Part shown: positions 4,620 through 12,207 of the stretch, piece by piece
Layout: the number at the start of each line of letters is the position of its first letter
Numbering within the stretch: position 1 is the first letter of the stretch
From: an uncultured Clostridia bacterium
GTDB taxonomy: Bacteria; Bacillota_A; Clostridia; Christensenellales; Aristaeellaceae
Direction: 5' to 3'
DNA length: 16,293 nt
Assembly: GCA_947165745.1 (NCBI GenBank)
Contig: CAMVBO010000007.1
Span: forward strand, 1-16,293
Program-made: the position numbers and the translations under genes
The notes under the pieces: model-generated
Databases searched by the model: none
Told to the model about the DNA's origin: nothing
The model's input: only the letters and a program-made list of their open reading frames with translations

Positions 4620-7600
4620 TTACTTTGCCTTGTAGATCACGAGGTTGTTCAGCTTTCCGGGATAGAAGCGCGTCGCCTGGACCCTCTTCTTATCGCCCCA
4701 GTACCAGCTTTTCTTCATATAGCTGGGAATGTTTTGTTTGATGCAGTTGGCGGCGTAGTTGTAGAACTCGCCCACCGTGATGATGCCGTCGCCGGTGACA
4801 TCCGCCGCCAGATACCCGGGATAGCTGCCCTTCTTTCCGGCAGCGTCCTTGTTCCAATATCTGTCGCGTTCATTGTACCCAAGGCCCTTCAGCAGGAAGA
4901 AGGTGAAGAAATCAACCGTCTTGCTGGTGTTCTTGACGTTATAATAAGTGGCTCGAGTGTCAGAAGCCGCCGTCATCACAGCGATCCTGCCGCCCTGGGC
5001 ATCCAGCTGTCCGCGCATGTCCTCAAGGAACGCGCCGCTGTAGCAGGAGTCCAAAATCAGCACCACGTTGCCGCGAATGCGGCTGACGCAGTTGAAAATT
5101 TCCTGGGCGGACATGTAATAGTTGGCGCTGCCAGTACTGTCATAGCCCGGCAGGGACATGCGGTAGCCGGAATAGCCGGCGGTCATGTGTCCGTGGGAGC
5201 AGAGGTAGACGATGCTTACGTCCAGGTCCGTGGTCTGCGCAAAGAAGCTGGATATGCCGGACAGCAGTGCGGTTTTGCTCGGGTTGCCCATCACCTTTGT
5301 GGTATACTCAAGGCCGCTGATGTTGGATTTGCCGAACACGCCGGCCACACTGTTGGCGTTATTGGACGGGAATGGCAGTCGCCCAGCCACGCTGGAATCA
5401 GCGTACTCATAGGCCGCGAACAGCCTGTAAGTGGGCGTGGTGGATATGTACTCCGGCGGTATAACCGTCACTTTGAGCGTCGCGGTCAACTCGCCGACGG
5501 TGGCGGTCAGCAAGCCGCTGCCCTTTGCGACGGCGGTAATGGTCCACTTGTCATCCTCGCCGCGATCAACGGTAAACACAGATTCGTCGCTGGAGGCATA
5601 AGACGCGGCGGCCAAGTCCCCCTCGGCGATCGTGGAGCTGCACAGCGCGGGCACTTCCACAGATTCGCCCTCGGTCAGCCTGGCGTTCTCCGCGTCAAAC
5701 CAGAGCACGGCGGGATCGCCGCCGGAGACGGTCACGCGGCACAGGGTTTCGGCGCCGCCGGTGGTGTGAACCACGATCATGGCCTCGCCCGGGGCCACAG
5801 CGGTGATCAGGCCGCTCTCCGAAACGGTGGCCACGTCGATGTTGCGGGACTCGTAGCCGGACACTTCGCCATAGGTGTTGTACTCGAGCGCGCACGCCAG
5901 CTGGAACTGGTCGCCGGGCTCCATCGACTTGTTGTAGACGGCGGTGTAGGCCGTGTTCAGCGGATCGTATTCCAAGCTGTAGTCCGCGTTCAGGCCCACG
6001 AATTCGGGACAGCGATTGACCTTTACCGTCACACTCGCTTTTTTACCGTTATGGCTCTTCGCGGTGATGACGGCGCTCCCGACGCCCACGCCAGTGACCA
6101 CTCCGTTGGCGTCCACGGCGGCGACGGTGGGTTTGTTGCTGGAGAAACTTACCGTTCCGACGCAACCCTTGGGGAAGCTGGCCCTCAGCGTGAAGCTCTG
6201 CCCCACGCCGATCACGGGCTTCTTGGGGCTGAGCGTCACCTTGGTGGGCGCCTTCGACACCTTGACCCTGACGGTGGTGTACATGCCGTTATAGGCGACG
6301 ATCCTGACGGAATAGGTGCCTGTCTTAAGGCCGGTGACGGTGGAATTCCCGTTCACCCTCAATTTCTTGGCGTTGCTGCTGACCACGGTAAAGTCGGTGG
6401 CGCCCATGTCTTCACCCGTGGTGGAAATCATGTTCGGGCTGAACGCAAGGGTCTGCTTGACGCCGATGTTATACTCGGCGGCGGGCATCTCCACGATGGC
6501 CGGCTGGGGTATGGCGGGATCCAGCACGTGCACGGCGCAGGACGCGCTCTTATTGACGCACCTGACCGTGATAACGGCCTCGCCCGGACCGACCGTGGTG
6601 ATCAGGCCGGCGGGAGAAACCGTGGCGACGGTCTCGTCGGAACTGGTATAGTACACGGTTCCGGCCGTTTTCTTCGTCAGCGTCGCCCTCAGCTGGAAAG
6701 TCTGTTCCGCCCCCATCAGGTATAGCGCGCTTTCGTTCAGGGTGACCTTCTTCGGCGCCGATTTGACGGTGACGGTGCACTTTTTCTGGATGCCGTTGTC
6801 GCTTTTGACGTAAATGACCGCCTTGCCCTTCTTCTTGGCGACCAGTTCGCCGGTGGTGGCGTTGACGGATACGATCTTCGGCTTTGTGCTGCGCCAGGTG
6901 AAGGTAGCCGCACCGTCCTCGGGGATCTTCACGGGAACGAGCAGGCTGTAAGTCTCCTTCAGGCCCAGCGTGAGCTTTGAGGGAATGGTGAAATCAGTGA
7001 TCGGCTCGGCTTCCTCCGGGGTTTCGCCCTCGCCTTCACCTTCGCCTTCACCTTCACCTTCGCCTTCGCCCTCACCGCTTTCGGGGTCCTGGTTGTTGTC
7101 TGTTGAAGGATTCGGCGTTGGATTCTCGGTGTTCCCGTTATTGTCGGCTTGCGTATCGGAAACTTCGTTCAGAAACAGGCAATCCAGCGTCGCCAGGGGG
7201 AAGTTGATGTCGTCCTGATAAAGCGCTTCAACACTCTGAGCGATGGCGGCCATCGCGGCGTTTAAGGCGTCGCCGGTCAGCTTTTCAAGCGACTCAGCGG
7301 GCACATAGCCGGTGATTATGCCGTTGGCGGTGTTGAATGCCACGCACAGTCGGTTCTCATTCTTAGCAAGCGACGTCGCCAGCACAACGTCGCCCTTCTT
7401 GATCTGCGCAAAGGGCGTCTCGTCCGCGGCTTCCGCGTAGACTAAGGCGGTCTCGGCGGTCACGACCCCGTAACCTTCGGTATAGGCGGCGTCAGTGGGC
7501 TGGCTTTCCTGATCCTGGGCGGATTGATCGTTCGCCGCCGGCTGCGGCAGAACCTCCTGCTCCAGGACGAGGCCCGTCCCCTCCACCGCCGACGGATCGG

Positions 7601-7724
7601 CCGGGCTGGCGGTCGGCTGGTTCTCCACGTCCGGCAGGTCGTCCGCCAGGGCTGCGGTCAATCCTCCGGCCAAAGGCGCGGCGCACATCGCCGCCACCAG
7701 AATAAGTATAAGCCACTTCTTCAT
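4620..7724 (-). CDS. Secreted caspase-like (C14-type) cysteine protease with Ig-like (Big_2) repeats
   Basis: This encodes a 1034-residue exported protein. In order it has: a signal peptide (1 to about 27, MKKWLILILVAAMCAAPLAGG); an SH3-like region (about 82-148); a linker rich in Asn/Pro with nine Gly-Glu pairs (217-234); about six Ig-like Big_2 modules (about 240-322, 325-402, 405-490, 493-570, 573-668 and 670-755), each with the S-x-x-V-x-V-x-x-x-G-x-V-x-x-x-x-x-G pattern or a decayed form; and a C-terminal caspase/metacaspase-like domain (about 765-1034). The likely dyad is His844 (YLCSHGHM) and Cys894 (LILDSCYSGAF), each after a hydrophobic beta strand and 50 residues apart, as in caspase folds. 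Near the end, DVTGDGIITVGEFY (975-988) resembles an EF-hand/dockerin calcium loop. No sortase motif or C-terminal membrane anchor is seen. Substrate and role are unknown; wall-associated or extracellular proteolysis is inferred. It has its own promoter and is monocistronic. Confidence 0.85.
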   Translation of the reverse strand: MKKWLILILVAAMCAAPLAGGLTAALADDLPDVENQPTASPADPSAVEGTGLVLEQEVLPQPAANDQSAQDQESQPTDAAYTEGYGVVTAETALVYAEAADETPFAQIKKGDVVLATSLAKNENRLCVAFNTANGIITGYVPAESLEKLTGDALNAAMAAIAQSVEALYQDDINFPLATLDCLFLNEVSDTQADNNGNTENPTPNPSTDNNQDPESGEGEGEGEGEGEGEGEGETPEEAEPITDFTIPSKLTLGLKETYSLLVPVKIPEDGAATFTWRSTKPKIVSVNATTGELVAKKKGKAVIYVKSDNGIQKKCTVTVKSAPKKVTLNESALYLMGAEQTFQLRATLTKKTAGTVYYTSSDETVATVSPAGLITTVGPGEAVITVRCVNKSASCAVHVLDPAIPQPAIVEMPAAEYNIGVKQTLAFSPNMISTTGEDMGATDFTVVSSNAKKLRVNGNSTVTGLKTGTYSVRIVAYNGMYTTVRVKVSKAPTKVTLSPKKPVIGVGQSFTLRASFPKGCVGTVSFSSNKPTVAAVDANGVVTGVGVGSAVITAKSHNGKKASVTVKVNRCPEFVGLNADYSLEYDPLNTAYTAVYNKSMEPGDQFQLACALEYNTYGEVSGYESRNIDVATVSESGLITAVAPGEAMIVVHTTGGAETLCRVTVSGGDPAVLWFDAENARLTEGESVEVPALCSSTIAEGDLAAASYASSDESVFTVDRGEDDKWTITAVAKGSGLLTATVGELTATLKVTVIPPEYISTTPTYRLFAAYEYADSSVAGRLPFPSNNANSVAGVFGKSNISGLEYTTKVMGNPSKTALLSGISSFFAQTTDLDVSIVYLCSHGHMTAGYSGYRMSLPGYDSTGSANYYMSAQEIFNCVSRIRGNVVLILDSCYSGAFLEDMRGQLDAQGGRIAVMTAASDTRATYYNVKNTSKTVDFFTFFLLKGLGYNERDRYWNKDAAGKKGSYPGYLAADVTGDGIITVGEFYNYAANCIKQNIPSYMKKSWYWGDKKRVQATRFYPGKLNNLVIYKAK
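7025..7074 (-). repeat. In-frame 6-bp tandem repeat (Gly-Glu codons)
   Basis: Units of GGCGAA/GGTGAA (plus strand CCTTCA/CCTTCG and one variant) are repeated about eight or nine times. They encode the Gly-Glu stretch between the SH3-like part and the Ig-like modules. Because units are 6 bases long, slippage would change linker length without shifting frame. Confidence 0.85.
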
Positions 7725-7774
7725 ATCTGAAATCCCTTCTTTGACTCGTCGGGCACATATATTTACTCAACTGT

Positions 7775-7804
7775 ATTTTACCACTGAGCAGGGTAAAATG
7801 TCAA
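7775..7804 (-). promoter_or_regulatory. Promoter of the caspase-like gene
   Basis: The minus strand reads TTGACA (7799-7804), an 18-base spacer, and TAAAAT (7775-7780). The leader to the ATG at 7724 would be about 45 bases. The ribosome binding site is AAGAAGGGA, weaker than those of neighbouring genes. Confidence 0.8.
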
Positions 7805-7960
7805 TATTTTGAAACATTCTATACGGCTCGTTTTTGTGGCATTTCCGTGTTTTATGCACAAATATGGGCCCATTCACCTGCCTCTTCACTGATAATGACG
7901 ATGCTGACCGGGCAAAGGGTGGTAATTTACCATAATTTTACATGGAGATCGTGGCGCCGC
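7805..7960. other. AT-rich intergenic spacer between divergent genes
   Basis: The 309 bases between the caspase-like gene and the ABC exporter hold one promoter for each direction (7775-7804 minus, 7961-7988 plus). The middle contains no convincing reading frame, RNA or long repeat. The only pattern seen is a short imperfect palindrome GGTAATTTACC (7921-7931). Confidence 0.6.
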
Positions 7961-7988
7961 TTGACAAACCCGGCAAAAGCACTATGAT
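7961..7988 (+). promoter_or_regulatory. Promoter of the ABC exporter
   Basis: TTGACA (7961-7966), a 16-base spacer and TATGAT (7983-7988) precede the exporter gene by about 45 bases. The ribosome binding site GGAGG (8020-8024) is 9 bases from the ATG. Confidence 0.75.
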
Positions 7989-8033
7989 TGTGATAGTATA
8001 AACACAACCCCTTGACGACGGAGGTATGAAGCC

Positions 8034-9809
8034 ATGCAGCAGAAGGTCAAGCGCCGCACCGCATCAGAAAACATGCGCATATTCAAGCGCTTTCTGCCCT
8101 ATTTCAAGCCCAGACTGCCGGTACTGCTGCTGGACCTGTTCTGCGCGTCTCTGACCACGGTGTGCGACCTGGTGCTGCCGCTGATCGTGCGTTACATCAC
8201 CAACATGGGCGCGACCAACCTTTCGGCGCTGACCGTCTCCATGGTGGTTCGGCTGGGCCTGCTGTACGTGCTGCTGCGCATCGTGGACACCGCCGCCAAC
8301 TACTTCATGCAGTCCGTGGGCCACGTGATGGGCACCCACATCGAAACCGATATGCGACGGGACCTGTTTGCCCACCTGCAGCAGCTGCCCCACGCCTACT
8401 ACAGCAACACCAAGATCGGCCAGCTGATGAGCCGCATCACCAGCGATCTGTTCGACATCACCGAATTTGCCCACCACTTTCCCGAAGAGCTGTTCATCAC
8501 CTCCATCAAGGTGGTGATCGCCTTTGTGATCCTGTGCGGGATGAACGTGCCGCTGACGCTGATCATCTTCGCCATGCTGCCGCTGATGGTGCTGTGCAGC
8601 AATCACTTCGCCAAGCCCATGCAGCGCACCTTCAAGGAATCGCGGCACCAGCTGGGCGAGATCAACGCCCGCGTGGAGGACAGCCTGGCGGGCATCCGTG
8701 TGGTCAAATCCTTTGCCAATGAGGATGTGGAAAAGGAGAAGTTCGCCAGGGACAATCAGGCCTTCCTGGCCGTGAAAAAGCGCATGTACCACAACATGGC
8801 CGGCTTCCACTCCGTCACCCGGATGTTTGACGGCATCATGTATATCCTGGTGGTGTGCGTGGGTGCGGTGTATATGATCAATGGGCGCATTACGGCGGCG
8901 GATCTGGTGGCCTATTTGCTGTATGTCACCACGCTGCTGGCCTCCGTCCGGCGGATGGTGGAATTCACCGAGAGCTTCCAGCGGGGCATCACCGGAATCG
9001 AGCGCTTTGTGGAGATCATGGACGTCGATCCCGGCATCGCGGATCTGCCCGGCGCGGTGGAACTCAAATCCGTGAAGGGCGAGCTGGAGTTTGACGACGT
9101 GTCCTTCGCCTATGAAGACGGCGGCGGCGACGTGCTGAGCCACATCAGCCTGCGCGTAAAGCCCGGCGAGAGCGTGGCGCTGGTGGGTCCCTCCGGCGGC
9201 GGCAAAACCACGCTGTGCAACCTGATTCCCCGGTTCTACGAGGTCCGGAGCGGCACCATCCGCATCGACGGCGAGGACATCCGCAAGTATACGCTGCACT
9301 CGCTGCGCAAGCAGATCGGCATGGTGCAGCAGGATGTCTACCTTTTCTCCGGGACGGTGCTATCCAACATCGAATATGGTAAGCCCGGGGCCTCTCGGGA
9401 GGAGATCATCCGGGCGGCCAAGCTTGCCGGGGCTCACGAATTCATCATGGAGCTGGAAAAGGACTATGATACCTACGTGGGCGAGCACGGCGTTAAGCTT
9501 TCCGGCGGGCAGAAGCAGCGCATTTCCATCGCTCGGGTATTCCTGAAAAACCCGCCGATCCTGGTGCTGGACGAGGCCACCAGCGCCCTGGACAACGAGA
9601 GCGAACACCTGGTGCAGCAATCGCTGGAGGGGCTGATGAAGGGGCGCACCACCTTTACCATCGCCCACCGGCTGACCACCATTCGCGGGGCAAACACCAT
9701 ACTGGTGCTCACCGACGAGGGCATCGTCGAGCAGGGCAGCCACGCGGAGCTGATGGCGAAACAGGGCGTATATTATAACCTTTACCGCATGTACCAGGAG
9801 CAGGAATAG
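8034..9809 (+). CDS. ABC exporter, fused membrane and ATPase domains (MsbA/BmrA-like half-transporter)
   Basis: This encodes a 591-residue half-size exporter that should work as a dimer, moving a lipid, peptide or drug out of the cell with ATP. The membrane domain spans about 25-320 with six hydrophobic segments and a coupling helix near RLMSRITSDLFDITEF. The ATPase domain (about 348-591) has Walker A GPSGGGKTT (385-393), Q-loop VQQD (Gln432/433), signature LSGGQKQR (489-496), Walker B ILVLDE (509-514) and H-loop His545. All catalytic residues are present. The substrate cannot be named. The short in-frame choice is clear because GGAGG is 9 bases upstream; an ATG at 8026 is out of frame. It is a single gene with its own promoter and terminator, so a homodimer is more likely than a heterodimer. 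Confidence 0.95.
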   Translation: MQQKVKRRTASENMRIFKRFLPYFKPRLPVLLLDLFCASLTTVCDLVLPLIVRYITNMGATNLSALTVSMVVRLGLLYVLLRIVDTAANYFMQSVGHVMGTHIETDMRRDLFAHLQQLPHAYYSNTKIGQLMSRITSDLFDITEFAHHFPEELFITSIKVVIAFVILCGMNVPLTLIIFAMLPLMVLCSNHFAKPMQRTFKESRHQLGEINARVEDSLAGIRVVKSFANEDVEKEKFARDNQAFLAVKKRMYHNMAGFHSVTRMFDGIMYILVVCVGAVYMINGRITAADLVAYLLYVTTLLASVRRMVEFTESFQRGITGIERFVEIMDVDPGIADLPGAVELKSVKGELEFDDVSFAYEDGGGDVLSHISLRVKPGESVALVGPSGGGKTTLCNLIPRFYEVRSGTIRIDGEDIRKYTLHSLRKQIGMVQQDVYLFSGTVLSNIEYGKPGASREEIIRAAKLAGAHEFIMELEKDYDTYVGEHGVKLSGGQKQRISIARVFLKNPPILVLDEATSALDNESEHLVQQSLEGLMKGRTTFTIAHRLTTIRGANTILVLTDEGIVEQGSHAELMAKQGVYYNLYRMYQEQE

Positions 9810-9814
9810 GTACA

Positions 9815-9864
9815 AAAAAAGACCAAAGTCTGTAGTTGCTTAACTACAGACTTTGGTCTTTTTT
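9815..9864. terminator. Long perfect bidirectional terminator
   Basis: A 17-bp stem (9821-9837 with 9842-9858, loop GCTT) is extended to 23 bp by A6 (9815-9820) and T6 (9859-9864). It ends the plus-strand ABC exporter and, read on the minus strand, the mnmM gene. The mnmM stop codon lies in the hairpin loop and arm. Confidence 0.95.
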
Positions 9865-10424
9865 AGTTTGACTGCGATCAGCACGGGCGGGTCGCCGGGC
9901 TGGTTCATGTAACGCCGCGTCATGGCGTCGTAACGCCGGGGATCCAGCGCGGCGGCCCATGCGTCCAGGGCTTTCAGTTCGCGCGCGCCCTCTTCGTGAC
10001 CGGGATAGACGCAGACAGTCAAAAGTCCTTCCGGCTTCAATAACGATAGCGCGGCCTCCACGGCTTTGAGCGTGGTTTCCGTCCGCGTGGTGACGCCGTG
10101 TTCCGCGCCGGGCAGCCAGCCCAGGTTGAACATCACCGCGTCCACCGGTTCGGAGACCGCGTCCGCCATGCTTTCATGGCCCCGGCAGAACAGCGTCGCG
10201 CGATCGGCCACGCCCTCCGCCTGCAACAGGGCGCGGGTGCGCTCCACCGCCTCCGGCTGAACGTCGAAGGCGTAGACCCGGCCGGTATCCCCCACCTGCC
10301 GGCACAGCCAGAGGGTGTCGTGGCCGTTGCCCATGGTGGCGTCCACTGCCCGCGCGCCAGGGCCGAGCGCCGTTTCGATCAGTTCAGCCGCCCAGAACCG
10401 GGCCGAGCGAAAATCCCGCGCCAT
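9840..10424 (-). CDS. mnmM: tRNA mnm5(s2)U34 methyltransferase, YtqB/MnmM family
   Basis: This encodes a 194-residue class I SAM-dependent methylase. Motifs match the YtqB family (rRNA_methylase family in older annotation): AVDATMGNGHDT (26-37, SAM site), VYAFDVQ (50-56), FNLGWLPG (99-106), VYPGHEEG (139-146) and NQPGDPP (174-180). YtqB of Gram-positive bacteria was shown to be MnmM, which methylates nm5(s2)U to mnm5(s2)U at the tRNA wobble position where the bifunctional MnmC is absent. GGAGG lies 7 bases from the ATG. The last seven residues KKTKVCS are encoded by one arm of the shared terminator hairpin and look like a non-family tail. Confidence 0.9.
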   Translation of the reverse strand: MARDFRSARFWAAELIETALGPGARAVDATMGNGHDTLWLCRQVGDTGRVYAFDVQPEAVERTRALLQAEGVADRATLFCRGHESMADAVSEPVDAVMFNLGWLPGAEHGVTTRTETTLKAVEAALSLLKPEGLLTVCVYPGHEEGARELKALDAWAAALDPRRYDAMTRRYMNQPGDPPVLIAVKLKKTKVCS

Positions 10425-10453
10425 GGGATCGCCTCCAAAGCATTGATAGGGTT

Positions 10454-10483
10454 ATTATAGCACGCCGCGCGGCTCGTTGCCAA
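10454..10483 (-). promoter_or_regulatory. Promoter of mnmM
   Basis: The minus strand reads TTGGCA (10478-10483), an 18-base spacer, and TATAAT (10454-10459) with an extended -10 TG. The palindrome GCCGCGCGGC (10464-10473) lies in the spacer. A further copy of GCCGCGCGG is at 10492-10500, just upstream of the -35 box. Confidence 0.8.
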
Positions 10484-10532
10484 GAGGGCAGCGCCGCGCG
10501 GTGATATTATACAAATCTTTTCACGGCTTTCC

Positions 10533-10561
10533 TTGAATCGCGCAAGGGGCTGTGATAAGAT
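10533..10561 (+). promoter_or_regulatory. Candidate promoter of the MATE gene
   Basis: TTGAAT (10533-10538), a 17-base spacer and TAAGAT (10556-10561) lie about 30 bases before the chosen start codon. The match to consensus is moderate. Confidence 0.5.
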
Positions 10562-10590
10562 ACACACAACACGATTTAAGGAGTTCTTGC

Positions 10591-12000
10591 ATGCAGCGCG
10601 ATCTTCAGCCCCGGCGCTCGATCAAAAGCACGCTGATCGGCGAACGGGCCTTCTATGCCATGGTGCTGGCCATCGTGGTGCCGATCATCATACAGAACGC
10701 GATCACGAATTTCGTGAACCTGCTGGACAACATCATGGTGGGCCAGGTGGGTACGGAGCAGATGTCCGGCGTGTCCATCGCCAACCAGCTGATGTTCGTG
10801 TTCAACCTGTGCGTGTTCGGCGGCATCTCCGGTGCGGGCATCTTCTCGGCCCAGTTTTATGGCGCGGGCAACCAGGAGGGTGTGCGCCACTGCTTCCGCT
10901 ACAAGCTGTATGTGTGCGTCGTGCTGATCGGGGCCGCGCTGGCGGTGTTCCTGCTGGGCGGGAAGCAGCTCATCATGCGCTATCTGCACGACGAGGCGAA
11001 CAGCGGCCGGGTGCAGGTGACGCTGGCCCACGGCATGGGCTATCTGCGGATCATGCTGTTTGGGATGATGCCCTTCGCGCTGACGCAGGTCTACGCCGGA
11101 ACGCTGCGCGAGACCGGGGAGACGAAGCTGCCCATGTACGCGGGCATCGCGGCGGTGTTTGTGAACCTGGCGTTCAACTGGCTGCTGATCTTCGGCAATC
11201 TGGGCTTTCCGAAGCTGGGTGTGGAGGGCGCGGCCATCGCCACGGTGATTTCCCGCTATGTGGAGCTGGCCATTGTGATGGTCTACACCCACAAAAACGC
11301 CCGGCGCTATCCCTTTGTGAAAGGGGTCTACAGGAGTCTGCGGGTGCCCGGAAGGCTGGCCGGGGACATCACCATCAAGGGTCTGCCGCTGTTGATCAAC
11401 GAGGGACTGTGGTCCAGCGGCATGGCGGTGCTTTCCCAGTGCTATTCCGTGCGCGGGCTGGACGTGGTGGCGGCGATGAATATCTCCAGCACCATCTCCA
11501 ATCTGTTCGCGGTCACGTTCCTTTCCATGGGCAGTGCCACGGCCATCATCGTGGGCCAGGCCCTGGGCGCCAACGACATGGAAGGCGCGAAGTCGAGGGC
11601 CTGGAAGCTGGTGGCCTTCTCGATCTTCATCAGTTTAATCACCTTGACGGTGATGAACCTGGTGGCGCCGCTGATCCCCCACGTTTACCGGACCTCTGAC
11701 GACGTGCGCACGCTGGCGACCAGCTTTTTGCGGGTGTACGCCTGCTGCATGCCGCTGTTTTCATTCTGCAACAGCGCCTACTTTATCCTTCGCTCCGGCG
11801 GCAAGACGCTGGTCACGTTCCTGTTTGACAGCGGTTACACCTGGGTCATTGCGGTGCCCTTTGCTTGGTGCCTGGTGCATCTGACGAAGCTGCCGGTGGT
11901 GCCGATCTATCTGCTGGTCCAGCTGGCGGACTTTATCAAGTGCGTGTTCGGATTCGTTTTGATGAAGAAGGGCGTCTGGCTGAACAACATGGTGGGATAA
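10591..12000 (+). CDS. MATE family efflux transporter
   Basis: This encodes a 469-residue integral membrane protein with two MatE halves and about 12 hydrophobic segments. The first half shows NFVNLLDNIMVGQVGTEQMSGVSIANQL and FGGISGAGIFSAQFYGAGN, typical of the family. The second half shows the matching NISSTISNLFAVTFLSMGSATAIIVGQALGAND. These proteins export drugs or metabolites by sodium or proton antiport. The ATG at 10591 is chosen because AAGGAG (10578-10583) lies 7 bases upstream; an in-frame GTG at 10552 has no such site and lies in the promoter region. The substrate is not predictable. It is a single gene divergent from mnmM, with a strong terminator after it. Confidence 0.93.
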   Translation: MQRDLQPRRSIKSTLIGERAFYAMVLAIVVPIIIQNAITNFVNLLDNIMVGQVGTEQMSGVSIANQLMFVFNLCVFGGISGAGIFSAQFYGAGNQEGVRHCFRYKLYVCVVLIGAALAVFLLGGKQLIMRYLHDEANSGRVQVTLAHGMGYLRIMLFGMMPFALTQVYAGTLRETGETKLPMYAGIAAVFVNLAFNWLLIFGNLGFPKLGVEGAAIATVISRYVELAIVMVYTHKNARRYPFVKGVYRSLRVPGRLAGDITIKGLPLLINEGLWSSGMAVLSQCYSVRGLDVVAAMNISSTISNLFAVTFLSMGSATAIIVGQALGANDMEGAKSRAWKLVAFSIFISLITLTVMNLVAPLIPHVYRTSDDVRTLATSFLRVYACCMPLFSFCNSAYFILRSGGKTLVTFLFDSGYTWVIAVPFAWCLVHLTKLPVVPIYLLVQLADFIKCVFGFVLMKKGVWLNNMVG

Positions 12001-12060
12001 GCGTTCCATGCCCGTTTTGCGGATTCCCTGTTTATGGGAACCACTCTTCGAGCGGAAAAA

Positions 12061-12096
12061 GGGCTGTTACAAAACCTTTGAGCGGGGAAACAGCCC
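12061..12096 (+). repeat. Stem-loop after the MATE gene
   Basis: GGGCTGTT (12061-12068) pairs exactly with 12089-12096 across a 20-base loop. An imperfect second partner for the same arm is at 12174-12183 (GTGACAGCCC), so alternative foldings are possible. It is the first of three consecutive hairpins. Confidence 0.5.
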
Positions 12097-12099
12097 GCG

Positions 12100-12115
12100 G
12101 CGCCGTCAACGGCGC
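12100..12115 (+). repeat. Small GC-rich hairpin
   Basis: GCGCCGT (12100-12106) and ACGGCGC (12109-12115) form a 7-bp stem, with only two bases between arms, directly before the terminator hairpin. Confidence 0.55.
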
Positions 12116-12154
12116 GCAGCGGCGGCCTGGCGGCTGCCGCTGCGTACGTTTTTT
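12116..12154 (+). terminator. Terminator of the MATE gene
   Basis: A 12-bp GC-rich stem (12116-12127 with 12132-12143, one G-U pair, loop TGGC) is followed by GTACG and TTTTTT (12149-12154). The five bases between stem and T run are more than usual but the element is still a convincing intrinsic terminator. Confidence 0.75.
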
Positions 12155-12207
12155 CTCGATCGGCGCAAGCTATGTGACAGCCCCTTCGCCGCGGGCGACT
12201 GAGGCTC

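Noticed and set aside
4455..6725. Open frame of 756 codons on the plus strand
   Set aside because: It lies antisense to the caspase-like gene, has His/Gly/Ala-rich low-complexity composition, and contains no recognisable domain. It is a shadow caused by GC-rich codon use.
8064..9299. Open frame of 411 codons on the minus strand
   Set aside because: It is antisense to the ABC exporter, whose full set of ATPase motifs shows the plus strand is coding. The shadow protein is rich in His/Gln/Val without domains.
10533..11699. Open frame of 388 codons on the plus strand in another frame of the MATE gene
   Set aside because: Its composition is Arg/Gly/His-rich and frame-shifted from the MATE transporter, whose transmembrane pattern and ribosome binding site identify the true frame.
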